Source of the DNA: Agelas oroides
Taxonomy: Eukaryota; Porifera; Demospongiae; Agelasida; Agelasidae
Assembly: GCA_949130485.1 (NCBI GenBank)
Contig: OX422186.1
Span: forward strand, 4,807,792 to 4,871,791
DNA: 64,000 bases
Direction: 5' to 3'
Positions 36,311-48,863 of the stretch are shown here, piece by piece. Every line of letters starts with the position of its first letter. Position 1 is the stretch's first letter. A model generated the notes under the pieces. The model saw nothing but the letters and a program-made list of their open reading frames with translations. It was not told where the DNA came from and ran no database searches. Both the position numbers and the translations under genes were made by a program.

Positions 36311-39300
36311 TGTATCTATATGCATGAACACAGGTTTTCTGCTCACCTTCCTTGAGTCCTCCTCCTGTTTCTTCTCATAGTGTTCAAAGTCATCAAATAT
36401 AGAGGTGGTATGGTGGTAATTGTGCACGATCTTCACCACCTGCTTCCCCTTTTCAGGAGGCACTTCTTGAGTGTCCCGTGAGTTTGTCACAGGCTTGTTC
36501 TCATTGTTCTCCAGACGAATGTGGCGGAGTTGACTGTTGGGAACGTCCTTCACATAGATCCACTTAACCTCTAACCTCCCCTTCCACTTGTCCTGTGCCC
36601 ACACTCCAGTCACTGTGTTGAAGTCCACCTCTGACATCATTTGCGCCATTCCACAAAAGTGTCCACTGCCATTCACACTGAAGAACAGGTAGATTGGTCC
36701 ACTCTCTTTCCCTTGTTCTCTGAAGGCTTGGTCTAGGCGCCGGTTACCGTGTTCTGTACTTGTCCAGATGCTGTACTTGATGGAACGATGGATGTCATCT
36801 TCAGCATAACTTTTGATCACAAAGTAGCGTGCATTGGTCAAGTTCAGACCCAACTCAGTGGGATTGTACTTGTTCTCTGAGTGCAATCGGTCCACCAAAT
36901 CAGACTGGGCTCCCTTGTTCCCTTTAGGTCCTGGCTGGGTTGGTTGCTGCGGCTGCTGCTGTGCGGTCCTCCGAGCTCCTCCTCCCCTTCCCATACTTGT
37001 ACCTACTCCTTGAGCTGTGCCCTGCATCTTCCCTTGTTGACCACCACTAGGACGATTCCCCGCACCTTGACCTTTCCTTGTACTGTCCAAACTGTGGCTT
37101 TCCAGCTGAGGTTGGGGTTTAGGAGGAGGAGGAGGACGTGGTTTAGCAGGCTGGCTGGCAATAGCAGCCCAACTCCTGGGTTTCTCTGGTTGAGGAGCAC
37201 TACTTTGTCCTACACTGGTTGATGTTCCAGGATCTTGTGGAGAGCTTTCAACACCCCCAGGAGTACTAGGAGTGTTAGGAATAAGAGGCGCCTGTCCCAC
37301 AGGTATCACACCTGGCATGGATCCATTCAGAGCCATCCCACTGAATCCCTGTCCCAGTCCAGTGACTGGATCTACAGCATTTGTGACATTCCCATCCAAT
37401 GTCATGGCAGATCCTTGGTCCATAGCCATGGGACTCAAAAGGGGATAATTCATCAGGAGGGGATTATTGAGGGGATCCTGACCCCAAATACCCATATCAG
37501 CACCAGGGAAGTAGAACTGGTTTTGTAAGTGCTGTGGGTTCATCATGTTGGGCCCTGCAAACCCAAAGCCAGCAGGGACAATGGAAGGGTCAAATGTGGG
37601 TGTCCATGAGCCATCACCAGTAGGGAAGGGGGAGTAAGTCATGGGAAGTGCCCCACCATGAGGGCCTGCTGTCATGAACATCAGACTCTCAGGATGTTCT
37701 GTGTTCTGCTGCACACCCACATTGTTGACTACATGTAAAAGTCTGGTCTATAGAATGAAAAGGACAGGAATGAAGAGTGTGACTCTATATGTACACATTG
37801 CATGTGCCCACTCCAACCCACATGCAAGTGACCGACTACTAACAGCACTGATGAAAGTACCAACCATTATTCAAAGTGGAATGTTCACGACCAATGCAAA
37901 CAGAGTTTAGAGTTTTAGCAATCTTCTGACTGCAAAACGCAAGGCATGCGTGAGCAACTTATAAGCAGTGTGGGCTAATTGTAGGCAGTGATGTCTGTTA
38001 GTAGGTCTATTCATCTGAAGTCACGCATTGTGAAAGAAGGAAACCATTTAGGGCATTTTCTGTGACTCTGATCTGGTACTTCTGCACTGCTATCCATGGT
38101 CGCTAAGAATTGTGCTAGCCATAAAACACTTGATGGCAAACGGTAGCCTTATTCCCAGGCCTCCCCCTGCTTTTTGTTCTTTGGTTTGCGTTCAGTATAA
38201 TACACGGAAGCGGAAGAGCGGCAAAAAAAAAAAAAAAAACGGGGAAGGCCTGGGAACACTTACCATGTGATGTGGATACGAGGTGGACGTAGGGTGGGGC
38301 GATGCCCATCAACAAATTTGTGCACAATAAATCTGAGAGCGAGTTTCGTACTGTTTAAGTTGAGTGCTCTCGATCTTGTGAATGTCCGGAGTTTTGCCTA
38401 GCGATGGAGTGCTCAAGGATGAACACTAGTACTATATTTGAATGTTGACACCTCCCCTTCTGCATCCACCTCACGTCCACCCAACAAAAGTTCTTCAATG
38501 TTGGATTTGAATGTGGGAATTCCCCATTTGTTCAACGAATATGACAAGCTGTATTATGTTACGGCAGTTGCATACAGGCTTATTATATTTTGTGCAGGCA
38601 TTATACATCTTTTTGCATGCCTACAACTGATACCAATTGAGTACTATAGGTACGGTATATAAACTTGTAATGATCGACTGAACTTATTTTATACTAGTTG
38701 GTTCAACTCACAGCATGAGAAGTGTCTTCTGAAGGTACATGGTTGGTTACGGCCGTACTAGTGGGAGCTGTTGGGTTACTTTCACTGTTCAGTTTGTTGG
38801 TAGTAGATGAGACCTCAACCTTCCCCTTGTCTAAAACATAAATACCAACAATCACAAGTCACACATCTACACATACATACATGTACAGTAAACATATGCT
38901 GCAGTATGGTGGGTGGATTTCCACATCCATCAATGAAAGTCTTTCTAATTCTATTCTAATGTTGAAACATGCAGCAGAGAAGCTACAGTAATTTTAGCTG
39001 GTTGGCATAACTATGGAGAAGCAAAGCAGCGAATAGAAAAACTTTCTTGATTGCTGGCATCTGTAGGTGTACAATCAATGTGCTACTAGCACACCAGGGT
39101 AATTCATGTTAGTTGTGGCAGCGAACCTATGCATGGTCATATGTACATTGTACATGTATGCACTAGGTACAGGGTGGTATGTGTTTTAGCAGGTTTCCTG
39201 TAGAAAAGGCCTCAGATCTTGTATGTCAGACTGGATTTAACTCCTAAACATTCTACATAGTCTCAGTTCCAGACCCAAAACCAACCCCAGCGCAGATCAC

Positions 39301-42098
39301 TTTCAGTTATACTGGAAGTGATATATGCGCCGGATGAGGTCTAGGGACGAGACTACATTCTACAGTACAGCAGATATGCAATGCACGTTACTATACAGTA
39401 CAGGTCACAGGTAAGGTAACAAATTTGCGCGTGTAGCGAGGGATTTATCCGCATGTGACGAGTAATCAACATGCGTGTGATGTGGCGGGTACTCGCAGTA
39501 GACTCGCGTGTGGTGCGACTCGCGGGTGTTGGTGCATAGATAATAGAGTCGTAACGTCGACTCTATTATCTATGGTTGGTGCAACAGCAAAATAATATAT
39601 TGTACAAAGAAATACTGGGGGACAAACACTACTACGGGAAAGTATGAACATGCAAGACTGTTTTTCAGTGTTGCCATGTCACTCTATCCGTCCTGTCTTG
39701 CTCCTCCTGCTATTACTCTTCGTCTTCGCCCTTCGGTCTCGCCCTCCCCAGCTGTTTACCCTTCGCCTTCACTCTTCGGTTCGCTCCTCTCGTCGCTCAC
39801 TCTACGTCTTCGCTCTCCTAACTCGCTGTTTCCGCTGTTAGTCTTTGTCTTCGCTAGCCAGTCTCGCTCCTCCTGCCGTTTACTCTACGTCTTCGCTCTC
39901 CTGACTCGTTATTTCAGCTGCTAGTCCTTGTCTTCGCTAGCCAGTCTCACGCCTCCCGCTCTTACTGTTCGTCTTGTTTTCTCCCTGCTCTCTTCAACCG
40001 GCCTCTAGCTCTCTTTCGTCGTCGTTACTCGCTTTCCTCCTCGTTCAGTCCGCACACGTGCACTCGCGTGGGGCGAGTGCGAGGGCGGAGACTTGTGCGG
40101 GTGGAGCGAGTACTTGCGTGTGCGCGCCTACGAACTCGCGAGTCACACACTCGCGCATGTTACCTTACCTGTGACCTGTACTGTACATAACCCGGCCAAC
40201 ACATAAACTATACCTATATCTTTAGTCTCTGAAGACACTTGTACCTGCATGGAAAATACAAGCTCAGTGAAAATACACAAATTTGGTTTATATACATACA
40301 TGTATGTACATGTAAATCCATGAACACAGCATGTACCTAATGGAGTAGAGCTCTGTTAACATCCATTTCTACTGATCAGATGCCGCAGCTCTGTTTGTTT
40401 CACAGTTGGTTGTGGCTACTATTTGAGTGAGGCATTTAGAAAGCCAGTGGATATCAACATGTACAACAGCTAGCTAGGTATGTACGCATGACGCAGCTAG
40501 GTCTGGTGTTATGAAACCACTTGGCAGCTAACTACAATATAACACCAAGAGGCTGGCAGTAGTAGAAAACAGTTGTAGACAGCCCTAGCTCTAGCTTGCA
40601 TAGTGATTGTCATGTTTGTACTTATGTCGAGTGCCTTGTACATGCATATTAGAAAGATGCTGCATCATCCTGGGGCGAGTGAGTAGCAGATTTCATTTAA
40701 AATGTTCACAGGTGACCCACATGGTGACAACGCAGCTATTCAACGTGTCCAGCCAGACTACTATGGCTACACGGCTAAGCTTCACACTCAAACCATGGAG
40801 CTAGCAGGGAATCCCTGCTGTGTATGAGTGGTCATGCCAGGCGCTTACCTGAAGCAAACCTTGTCACCGTACATTCTACTGTCTGTCACTCGCAGCCTTC
40901 TTTATCACATGATTGTTAGACTCTTGGCATAGATTTATCAGAAAGTAAGTTGCCTTGCGTGCTGCTAACGCATTCGACTTCACTCTCGCTCTCTTTCACG
41001 CTGACACTGCAGTCTGGCAGTAACCCTTCACACTCATTCTCACGGTTTAGCTGAAGTTCACATCGATGTGGACATCAATCATTGTGAAATATTTGTATTC
41101 GCTCATTTGAAGTTTACGGTAAGTGGTCTGTCCGAACAAAAAACAAACAAAAATACACACAGGTGTGCGCAATGCAGTCACGCTAGTGTGGGGCTTGCTC
41201 ATGCTCGTCCCAATTATTACATGTATTAGCTGTGGCTACTATTTGTGGATAGTGTTTATTTCACTTGGAGTTTCTTGCTGTGCAGTTACCATATGAGGGC
41301 ACCAGTAGGGGTGTGCGGATTTATGCTGGCATTAAAATGAGCATAATAGGTACGCAAAAGCATCGATCAAGCCTAATGTGAGTATAATAGGTAGGTTCTC
41401 TGAGGAAATTAATTAGAGTTTTGTGGAAGCTTGGCCACATGCAGGGTGATTTTTCGTAATGGCGACGACTAGCCCGAAAACGAGAGACTGAGCGGCTGGC
41501 AGTAGCTCACTAGTCACTGCTTGTTCTCCAATGTCCTTACTAAGCAAACTTCGAGCCACCACACAGTCAGAGGGTAACGTGGTTAGAGTAAATGCACCGC
41601 CACACACTGGTGCTAGAAAAAAGTGGCCAACTTGTTCGACCAACCCGAAAGAGGTGAGTGTGGCGCAGAGAGCTAAGGAGTTTGCAGGTGTTTGAGCATA
41701 ATACTAACCTGTAGGAGCATTTGTAGAGCATAATAGGTAGATTTTTGAGCACAATCAGGCTACCCCTAGGCACCAGACTACTTACCAGTCACAAACCTGT
41801 TTGATCCACTTATGGAAGTCAACAAAATGCTTACTGTGTACTGATCAGTGTTCAAAGAGAGCTGAAGTCAACAGTACTAAGGCTGGTTGACGGACACACA
41901 CTCTCAAAAAGCTGTTTCTTCACTTGACCACAATCTACGCATGTGTCCCCTCCCACCCCCAGCTTCATCTACATGGTGCATATTATCCACCATGCCAGAT
42001 TCACAATCAAGTACAAATCGCTTTTCTATATATATATCTACATGTAGTGACACATGCACTTCAATATGTTTAAAACTTACAGTTTCTGTTGATGACAT
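36281..42098 (-). CDS. YTHDF: YTH-domain m6A reader, YTHDF type
   Basis: Cytoplasmic YTHDF-family reader that binds N6-methyladenosine in mRNA and controls decay or translation. Exons in transcript order are 42098-42081 (MSSTET), 40244-40214, 38830-38712 and 37708-36281. Phases agree, giving 531 residues. A low-complexity Pro/Gly/Gln/Asn-rich N-terminal half, typical of phase-separating YTHDF proteins, precedes the YTH domain. The domain runs from about [10 protein letters not shown] to [18 protein letters not shown]. All three aromatic-cage tryptophans are present: KYSIW, TGVW and QDKW. Only one paralogue is expected in an invertebrate. The acceptor of the last exon could also be 37705. The frame runs past a good donor (AAG/GTGAGC at 36346) into a foldback repeat that supplies the final codons, so a further 3' exon is possible. 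A start upstream of 42098 is also possible, because an acceptor-like site lies at about 42120. Confidence 0.92.
38145..38430. repeat. Interspersed repeat family B, copy 2
   Basis: Same order of blocks as copy 1: hairpin tip, gtgaggtggacgtagg-like segment, gtgcacaataaa, gagcgagtttc. It has an A17 tract at 38223-38240. It is in a YTHDF intron. Confidence 0.7.
39258..39355. mobile_element. Minimal foldback element, TAGTCTC family, 9-bp TSD
   Basis: Only 98 bp; termini tagtctcagttccagac and gtctagggacgagacta. Perfect duplication cattctaca at 39249-39257 and 39356-39364. It sits in a YTHDF intron. Confidence 0.85.
39394..40185. mobile_element. Foldback element with tacagtacaggtcacaggta termini
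   Basis: About 790 bp; 27-bp inverted ends. The inside holds a perfect 16-bp-arm hairpin (39536-39573, atagataatagagtcg) and C/T-rich direct repeats with ctacgtcttcgctctcct at 39802, 39887 and related sites. It lies between YTHDF exons 2 and 3. Confidence 0.75.
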
Positions 42099-43994
42099 GG
42101 TTGTTCCTCTTTCAACTGCCTGGAGATGTAAACAGAAAGGTAAAGTCAGCGGATGCCACAGTTTCCAATATACATCAAGCCACTAATGACCTCTGGGCAC
42201 CTTCAAGAAGCCTCAGCCCAATTTCAATTTGAGTCTAAACTGTTAAATGTCAGTACCACTTCACTAGATAGGGGTGTGTATATATATGTATGAATACAAG
42301 TACTTTTTGCCAAGCTGAAAAGCATGCATTCTGGAACTGTTGCAAGCAGTGCTGTCAGTGAGTCGATAGTGAGCATCATCCATAAAAAGGAGGCAACATC
42401 CAGAGGGTACAGTGGCAGAGAACCTTGGTGCCACTCTCAAACGATGCAGCAGATTGCAGCAAACTGTCATAAACATATGGCAGTGAAGCAAGGCGACTTG
42501 CCGCTCCCAGTTGGTACACAAAAACATAACTTCCCAACATGAAACTCCTGACAGCTTGTGTTTGGTCTTGAGTTGGGCAGTTATACCCTAGCTTCTGGAA
42601 CACTTCTAAGAAGTGACAAAAACTCTCCTCGCCTGGGTAGCCATCATGACTAGCACATATACATGTAATTTAGTAATGGGTAATTGGACATACGGTGATT
42701 TGATTGGCACGTTTAAATAACTCTATCTAAATTGAAAAGGCCCAAGGTCCAAGAATCGAGTGCAATGTTACCATAGGTTATATATCTGGCTGGTGACAAG
42801 ACTAGAGAGTAACTCTCTAGTTTGTTTTGTAACAAGCAAGTACGTATGCATGCTGAAGAACACTTCCAAGATCACGAGTGATGGAGGTTGAGCTGGATGC
42901 TCACGTCAATGTTGTTCACTTGCATGCCAAGCAAAGCATTACGGCGTGATTGAGATTGTGTGTGCCTATAGACATGCAGTGGATCCCAAGGGCGCACATG
43001 CAAACATGCACACATGGGGTCCGAGAAGAGAACACAATTACCTCACTAGGCCATGGTGTGCTCAGCAATGTTAAAACTAACAAAATTATGTTTGGAAAAG
43101 ATCACCGTTGTTCTTTAGCCAATTGTAAGCTTGTTAACAGATCAGATGAGATGGTTTGAAGCAAAGGCTAGAAAGCATAAAGAAATATGCTGGAGTTATG
43201 GTGTCATTAGGATATTTGGCATCCCCGGCTTTTGTATCCCCGTACATAATATCCTAGGATATTTCTTACCCCTGCACGAAATATCCTTAGGATATACGGT
43301 ACCCCCAAAGTGAACCCTGAGGAAATTTTGTACCCCATTGCGGTATGAACCAGGCCTTCCCCCTCCGTTTTGCATACTGCAAGCGATCAAAAACTGGACA
43401 GTGGGAAGGCCTGGGAACGAGGCTAACTTGTACCACACATGGCTATCAATTTTATATAGATAGTAATATATTACACATGGCTATCAATTTCATATAGATA
43501 GTACTATACTACACATGGCTTCACTGTGTGGCCAGTGCCGTTGAGCTCAAACTTGCTTCAACTCAGTTGTGTTCTTTGTTGAGGTGATGGCTTGTTTAGC
43601 AAATAAAGACGTGAATTGTCAGTCTCTGTTAGTATACATGTACATCAACCCCACGAAAAAGACTTTGAGTGATTTTTCTCTTGGAATGAGTAACTGGGAA
43701 GAGTGAACACAGTAAGCCAGTCTCACAGCTATGATGATTTCAAGCCACCTGCCAAAAAGAAGGCTCGCATTCAGAAACAAACAAGCAAAACAAAAAACCG
43801 ATAAGGGTCACTTTGTAGAGTCTGTTTCAAGTTCCAAACTAGCTACATGTACAATGACAAAAGCTGTTGTCCCGAAAAACACACAAAAAAAAACAACAGC
43901 ACAGGTTGGGCCCTTCACATCTTCAGCGACTGGAAAAAAGGACGGGAGAAGCGGTGTACTCATGAGAAATATTGTTTAATTCTAATTAATTAAA

Positions 43995-44282
43995 GGACGG
44001 GAGAAGCGTGAGAAATTGTTTAATTCTCCACCTTGGAGTGTTCCAGAACTAAACCACCGGTTGTGTTTGTACGCTCGGGAAATTCGGCGCACGGATGGAA
44101 AAAATATCCTATCACAACCATCTATCAACTTTTGTCAGGTACTTTGTGGTATGTACATGAGGACAGTTGATCCAGAATGTCCTAACTTTATAGACAGAGG
44201 CTACCACAACTTCAAAGAGCTGCATGCTATCGACAATCTAGGTTGCCAGCATCCAGGGTGTGTGGGTACAGAAGTGAAACAC
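43995..44282 (+). CDS. Exon with DUF3504/Crypton-type tyrosine-recombinase-like N-terminal region (QRICH1/ZMYM-like)
   Basis: The open frame of 96 codons includes LYAREIRRTDGKNI, then SINFCQVLCGMYMR, NFID and FKELHA...GTEVKH. It ends at a clean donor (AAACAC/GTGAGT at 44283). The pattern (ExRKxDG, then a Leu-rich helix with CGLxRyL, then a LHxxGvGxxxK block) is that of the DUF3504 domain, shared by Crypton tyrosine recombinases and by QRICH1, ZMYM2/3/4 and KCTD1-related host proteins. Two things are odd. About 10 residues interrupt the LHA-GVG block, and 45 bp of the exon's 5' edge is duplicated just upstream (43939-43990). No catalytic Arg/Tyr part follows in the window. It could be a host gene exon or a Crypton relic. 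Confidence 0.45.
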
Positions 44283-45123
44283 GTGAGTATTGTTTCTCAT
44301 GAGGAAGAAGGAAAGAGCTTGCTTACATTAGCTTGTTTAAAAATTGCTGTACTTTGTAATGTTGGTGTATTTTGTTGATCATGTGACTGCCTTCTAACTG
44401 CCTTTAATCAATAAACTCTTGAAGTTACTCATGGATACTAACTACCCTAATTGGGGTCTGTAAGTACTCCTTGTGGTTTACAGTATATAAACTCAGCACC
44501 AGTGCCTTTAATCCACCCCACGCAGTTTAGTACAACTGTACATGTAAGCTTCATGTATTGAGCATGTTCAATGCTTGTGCATGAGTATAAAGCAGGTAAG
44601 GCATGACTTGCATACATAAACTGATGCCTGGTTCCTCCCTTTAGGGAAAAGCTTGCTTTGAAGACGCCTACTGATACAGTATGGTACACAACATGATCAA
44701 GCCTACTTATAGTGCTGTCGAGGCTAAGTAGCACTGAGCTCTGAAGTGTTCTAGCTAAGGTACATCTGCAGCACTAAACTCTAGGTTCTGTTAGCATCAT
44801 AGGGGTGTGGTTTAGACATGGAGCATAAGTGAATGATGTTAGGGTATTGTTCTCTAACTGTGATCCTAGGAAATTCTAATTAACACCCACCACAGAAAAA
44901 ATGCGCATAAATCAAATGACTCTAGACTTCTTTGTAAAGACAAATAAACGAAATATCGTCATTCTCAAGGAAAATGACCAATCAAATCAGTCTGCATGCG
45001 TGGGCATATATGAAGACTGTTTCACTCATATGTAGACTGTCATACTGTGCAGTCAGGAATACAGTCCACATTCTCAAGTACAAAAAAACTGTATATATAG
45101 CTCTATTTTACAGTTGGCCATGG

Positions 45124-45189
45124 CTCAAGTAGTTGGGAAGTCAAAGTACAGCTGTGGCTCAAGTAGTTGGGAAGTCGAAGTACAGCTGT
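45124..45189. repeat. Tandem duplication of 33 bp
   Basis: ctcaagtagttgggaagtc is followed by aaagtacagctg, then repeats with one change. Confidence 0.85.
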
Positions 45190-46057
45190 AAATTAACATA
45201 TGCAGTATCATTTCTAGGGAGAAATGTACATCTAATGGCAAAGGAAGGATCGAATGTCACACCCTGTAATATGCTGATTACAGTACATACTGCGTCCGTG
45301 CCTCCTACAAACAAAGGCATGAAATCAACGACTTTAGTAACTATTCTCTAACAAACAGATCCTCCAGTGGTCATCGGCCATTTGCTGGACAGGTTGTTGA
45401 AATGGCCGCCTGCTCAGCACTCTGGTCTGACAATGCGGCCGTGCAACAAACTGTGTCATGTCAACTTAGACAAGTGTTTGTACTACACATATGGCTAACT
45501 AAGATGTCGAGTCTGAAGTGGTCGGCGACTAGCACTTCATGTTTCTAGCTCTACAAGTAAGAAGGCCAAGAGGCTGGTTATTGTTGCTACTTTCAAGAAG
45601 TGGCAGGTGCAGCAGGAGTGTGAGCACCAGGCGTTATTGTGGCTACGGTGTGATGCTGACAATGACAACTGAGAACTAGTTGATCTACTTTGGTGTGAGG
45701 CTACTGTGGCTGACTAAATGTCTACACACACTGAGCTTCCTGTGAGCATGAAGACTTACACAGCCCTACACAACAGTTAGCTGCCTTTGTATAGGATATG
45801 TTCAATCACATTCCAACAGCCCCTCCTGATTGCCATGCTGAAACACTTGATCACTGATACTGTCTGGTAAAGTAAGGCTGGATTCTTGAACGTGCCAATC
45901 AAATTGTAGCATGTCCAATTACTCTAGTGGCCCACTAGTGCAGATGCTAATTGGTGATAATTGAAGCCATTTAGAGGTGAGAACTTCCATAGGTCAGCGC
46001 CAGCCATTCAAACCCTGCCATTCAAACCCTGCTGACTGTGCAAAAGCCCAAGAAAGG

Positions 46058-46791
46058 TAGCCTCGTCCCCAGGCTCATTTCCTCTTTCCGCACGTGGGGA
46101 GGAAAGAGCTTGGTAACATTGGGGGGGTCAAACCGTTCACTTCCGGTGGCTCAGACAGGGCGCCTCCAATCAGATTGCAGAATGAAATCACGTGAATACG
46201 TGACTCTCTAAAGGCGTGGCGAACGAAAATTACCCAGTCGCAAACAAGCAAGGAGTTATAAGACTGCTAAAAGCTCGCTGTTAGTGTCTGACGGTGGCCT
46301 ACGCAATGGTGATGTTGTCGAGGAAACATAATTCGCCCGTTCACTGTGTTGTACATTGTAGCCCTACTAAGTGCCTCGAATTCGGAATTTAGCGAGACCG
46401 GAGGAACGGCCAGCTTTTACTTACTACTGCACACAGTCGCTCAAGACACGAAGTGATCAGAGCCGTCCAAAGGTATTATAAGAGGAAAGGACGACCAAGA
46501 CAGCTGGTAAGGCTAGAAATTTACGTGAGTAAATTGTAAGCTTACCTGCATTGTAGACTTGATGCTGCAATTGTGATCAGTCTTGTATAAGATTTACCTA
46601 ACCACTTTGTGGTGCCTTTCTCTGTCTTTCTCCCCAAACGTGTAAAAACTTGCATACGTGTCCTCGCAAAAATCACATGATAGTTTTCAAAAATGGGGCG
46701 TGGTCACTGTAAATCACATGAATCATGACGTGGCGGAAGTAAACAGCTTTGACCCCCGAATGTTACCAGGCTCTTTCCTCTACGAGGCTAC
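46058..46791. mobile_element. Foldback element, TAGCCTCG family, 9-bp TSD
   Basis: 734 bp, the longest of the set. Perfect duplication caagaaagg at 46049-46057 and 46792-46800. The terminal arms share tagcctcg, agg(c)tc and ggaaagagc-type segments but are less perfect than in shorter copies. Nothing coding is recognised inside. Confidence 0.82.
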
Positions 46792-46907
46792 AAGAAAGGC
46801 ACCTTATGTTACCAGATGGATTGGTTATATCTGGTTGGGCATGAGATTATGATACTGGATGCATGAACAATCAACTAATTGCAGGATGCCTTAGTGTGAG
46901 GCTACTA

Positions 46908-47110
46908 ATCTTGCAGTGTCTGTTCTCAGTTGGTGGGGCGTGGCTTACATAACTACACACCAACATCAATTCATCCAGTGCTATAGTGATCTCATTGCTG
47001 AAACACTTGATCGCTGGTTGTACGAACAAGGTTACTTATCTTGCACTGTCTGTTCTCAGTTGGTGGGGTGTGGCTCACCTAATTACACACCAACAGCTGT
47101 CACACTTTGG
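46908..47110. repeat. Tandem duplication of about 120 bp
   Basis: gtctgttctcagttggtggg and acacaccaacat/acacaccaacag occur twice in order. Confidence 0.75.
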
Positions 47111-47724
47111 AATGTACATGCAATTCGTCCCCAGTGCTGCAATGATCTCATTGTTTCATACCAGGGTCAGCAGAGTGCAGTCAGCACATGCCAGTACTAA
47201 CAAAGTGAAGGCAGAGAGCTAGACAGAGTGGAGTGGAAAACAGAAGCCCAAGGAAGTGGAGTATGAGGGGCCAGCAGAGTACAATCAACACCTAGCAACA
47301 TGCACTAAGGAAACAAAGGCACAGAGGCAAGCAGAGTGCAGCGAAAAGACGGTGATGGTAAAATTACTTGTATGTCATGCCATACCTTGGGGCTTTGTCC
47401 TCCTCATGATCAGTCTTTGACCATACCACCTTGCAAGTGTGAGGCTTACTCTGTGCATGCGTACACCTAGTTAGCCTTGTTCCGAGAGCCCAGGCCCTCA
47501 CCCAGTGCACTTACTGGTGGTCAAGTAGACAACATCACCTCATGTGCACATGCATAGTGCAACATCACCTCATGTGCCATGCACAACACAGCTTAACCCA
47601 GAATACAGAAGAAGCAGATCAAGAAGCAAATGATGACACTTATATACTTTGGTTAGGCTTGTCCCACAAATACAAAACAGAAGCCCTGCAGTGGCACTTT
47701 AACATATAACTACACACAAAGCCC

Positions 47725-47812
47725 TATCCCTACATATCATCCCTACCTTACTTTTTGGCATGCCATCCCTACAGCTTTTACATTCTTAATGTTCTTTATC
47801 TTCTAACCCATA
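47725..47812. repeat. Single arm of family E
   Basis: catccctaccttactttttg, gcatgccatccctac and ttaatgttcttta are all present but have no partner arm nearby. A second solo, degraded arm is at 53695-53765. Confidence 0.55.
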
Positions 47813-48112
47813 CACTTGACAGCCTCTTGAGCATGTGGTCAACTCTGCCTAGAAAAAAGATGTGGCTTGTGGGTCCATCACAGAGCATAACCTTTGACCT
47901 TAAGATTTGGAAGCACTGAAGCACTGTAGGGCTACAAAATTGGACATTATTTGAATACAACACAAGTTGTTGACTATAATTTTTGCCTGTCAACTAGTTG
48001 ATGGTGTGTTTCACAAGAACACCATACACTAGTTTTGTAGTAGCACTATGATGGCCAGCCATATATCAAAAGTTTGTTAAGAATTTCAACTGATAGGGAT
48101 GTAATGATGATC

Positions 48113-48863
48113 AGCTAGTCAACCAATCGAATGCGTCAGCAACCAACTAGTTGATTGGGAATATCATTAACCGCACACCAAAATTATGTACACAAAATTA
48201 TGTACACGTCACCGTTTATTAACGTGGAAATTCTGTCTAAGGTGAAAGTACAAGCATTGCTTAGCAAGCCCTAGGCCTTGCCAGCGTCCTGATTTGCATA
48301 GATAGTATGTAACAAGGCTGGATTAGTTTATCTAAATTGCTGATCATTGCTAGGTAAGCGATTTGTACCTGTTTGAAACCATCATCTGTTGGTTTACATC
48401 GTAGCTTACCAGCAATTTGAAACGTCGCCGATTTTCTCATTTGCTACGTACAGCTCTGACAGACTAGTTATTTGAAGCTAGTACTCCAGCCTTATGTGCA
48501 ATCTGGAAGCCACTTGCTCCCTGTGTTCAAGAAAAAGCTTCGCTTTGCTGGCCCTTCTCATAATTCACGAATGATCACAGACTAGCACTGCCCCTTCCTG
48601 CCTTCCCTGCGGGTGATGTAAGTGGAAAGGTGTAGTTTACACTTATTACTACTCAACAGGAAGGGATTTACCACAAAAGCTCGATTGGCTTCACCACTTA
48701 CCGCATAAACTCTCCCGCGCCAATATATTGGCGCATTGAGCTACGTGTGTACAGCCTGAGCGCCAATACATTGTATATTGGTGCTTAGCGTCCTAAGTGA
48801 CATTCTAGCAGCTAGTCAACCAATCCAATGCGTCAGCAACTAACTAGTTGATTGGGAATATCA
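48113..48863. repeat. 54-bp direct repeats flanking family D copy 3
   Basis: agctagtcaaccaatc, atgcgtcagcaac and gttgattgggaatatcat occur at 48113-48167 and 48810-48863. Each is itself a partial palindrome. They may be termini of a larger element. Confidence 0.65.
48220..48800. repeat. Interspersed repeat family D, copy 3 (inverted)
   Basis: Reverse-complement blocks are visible: ccccttcctgccttcc, gtgatgtaagtggaaaggtg and tactactcaacaggaagg. The copy is flanked by two direct 54-bp repeats. Confidence 0.5.

Noticed and set aside
38438..38662. Open frame with [16 protein letters not shown] start
   Set aside because: Overlaps the end of a family B repeat; hydrophobic tail but no support as an exon.
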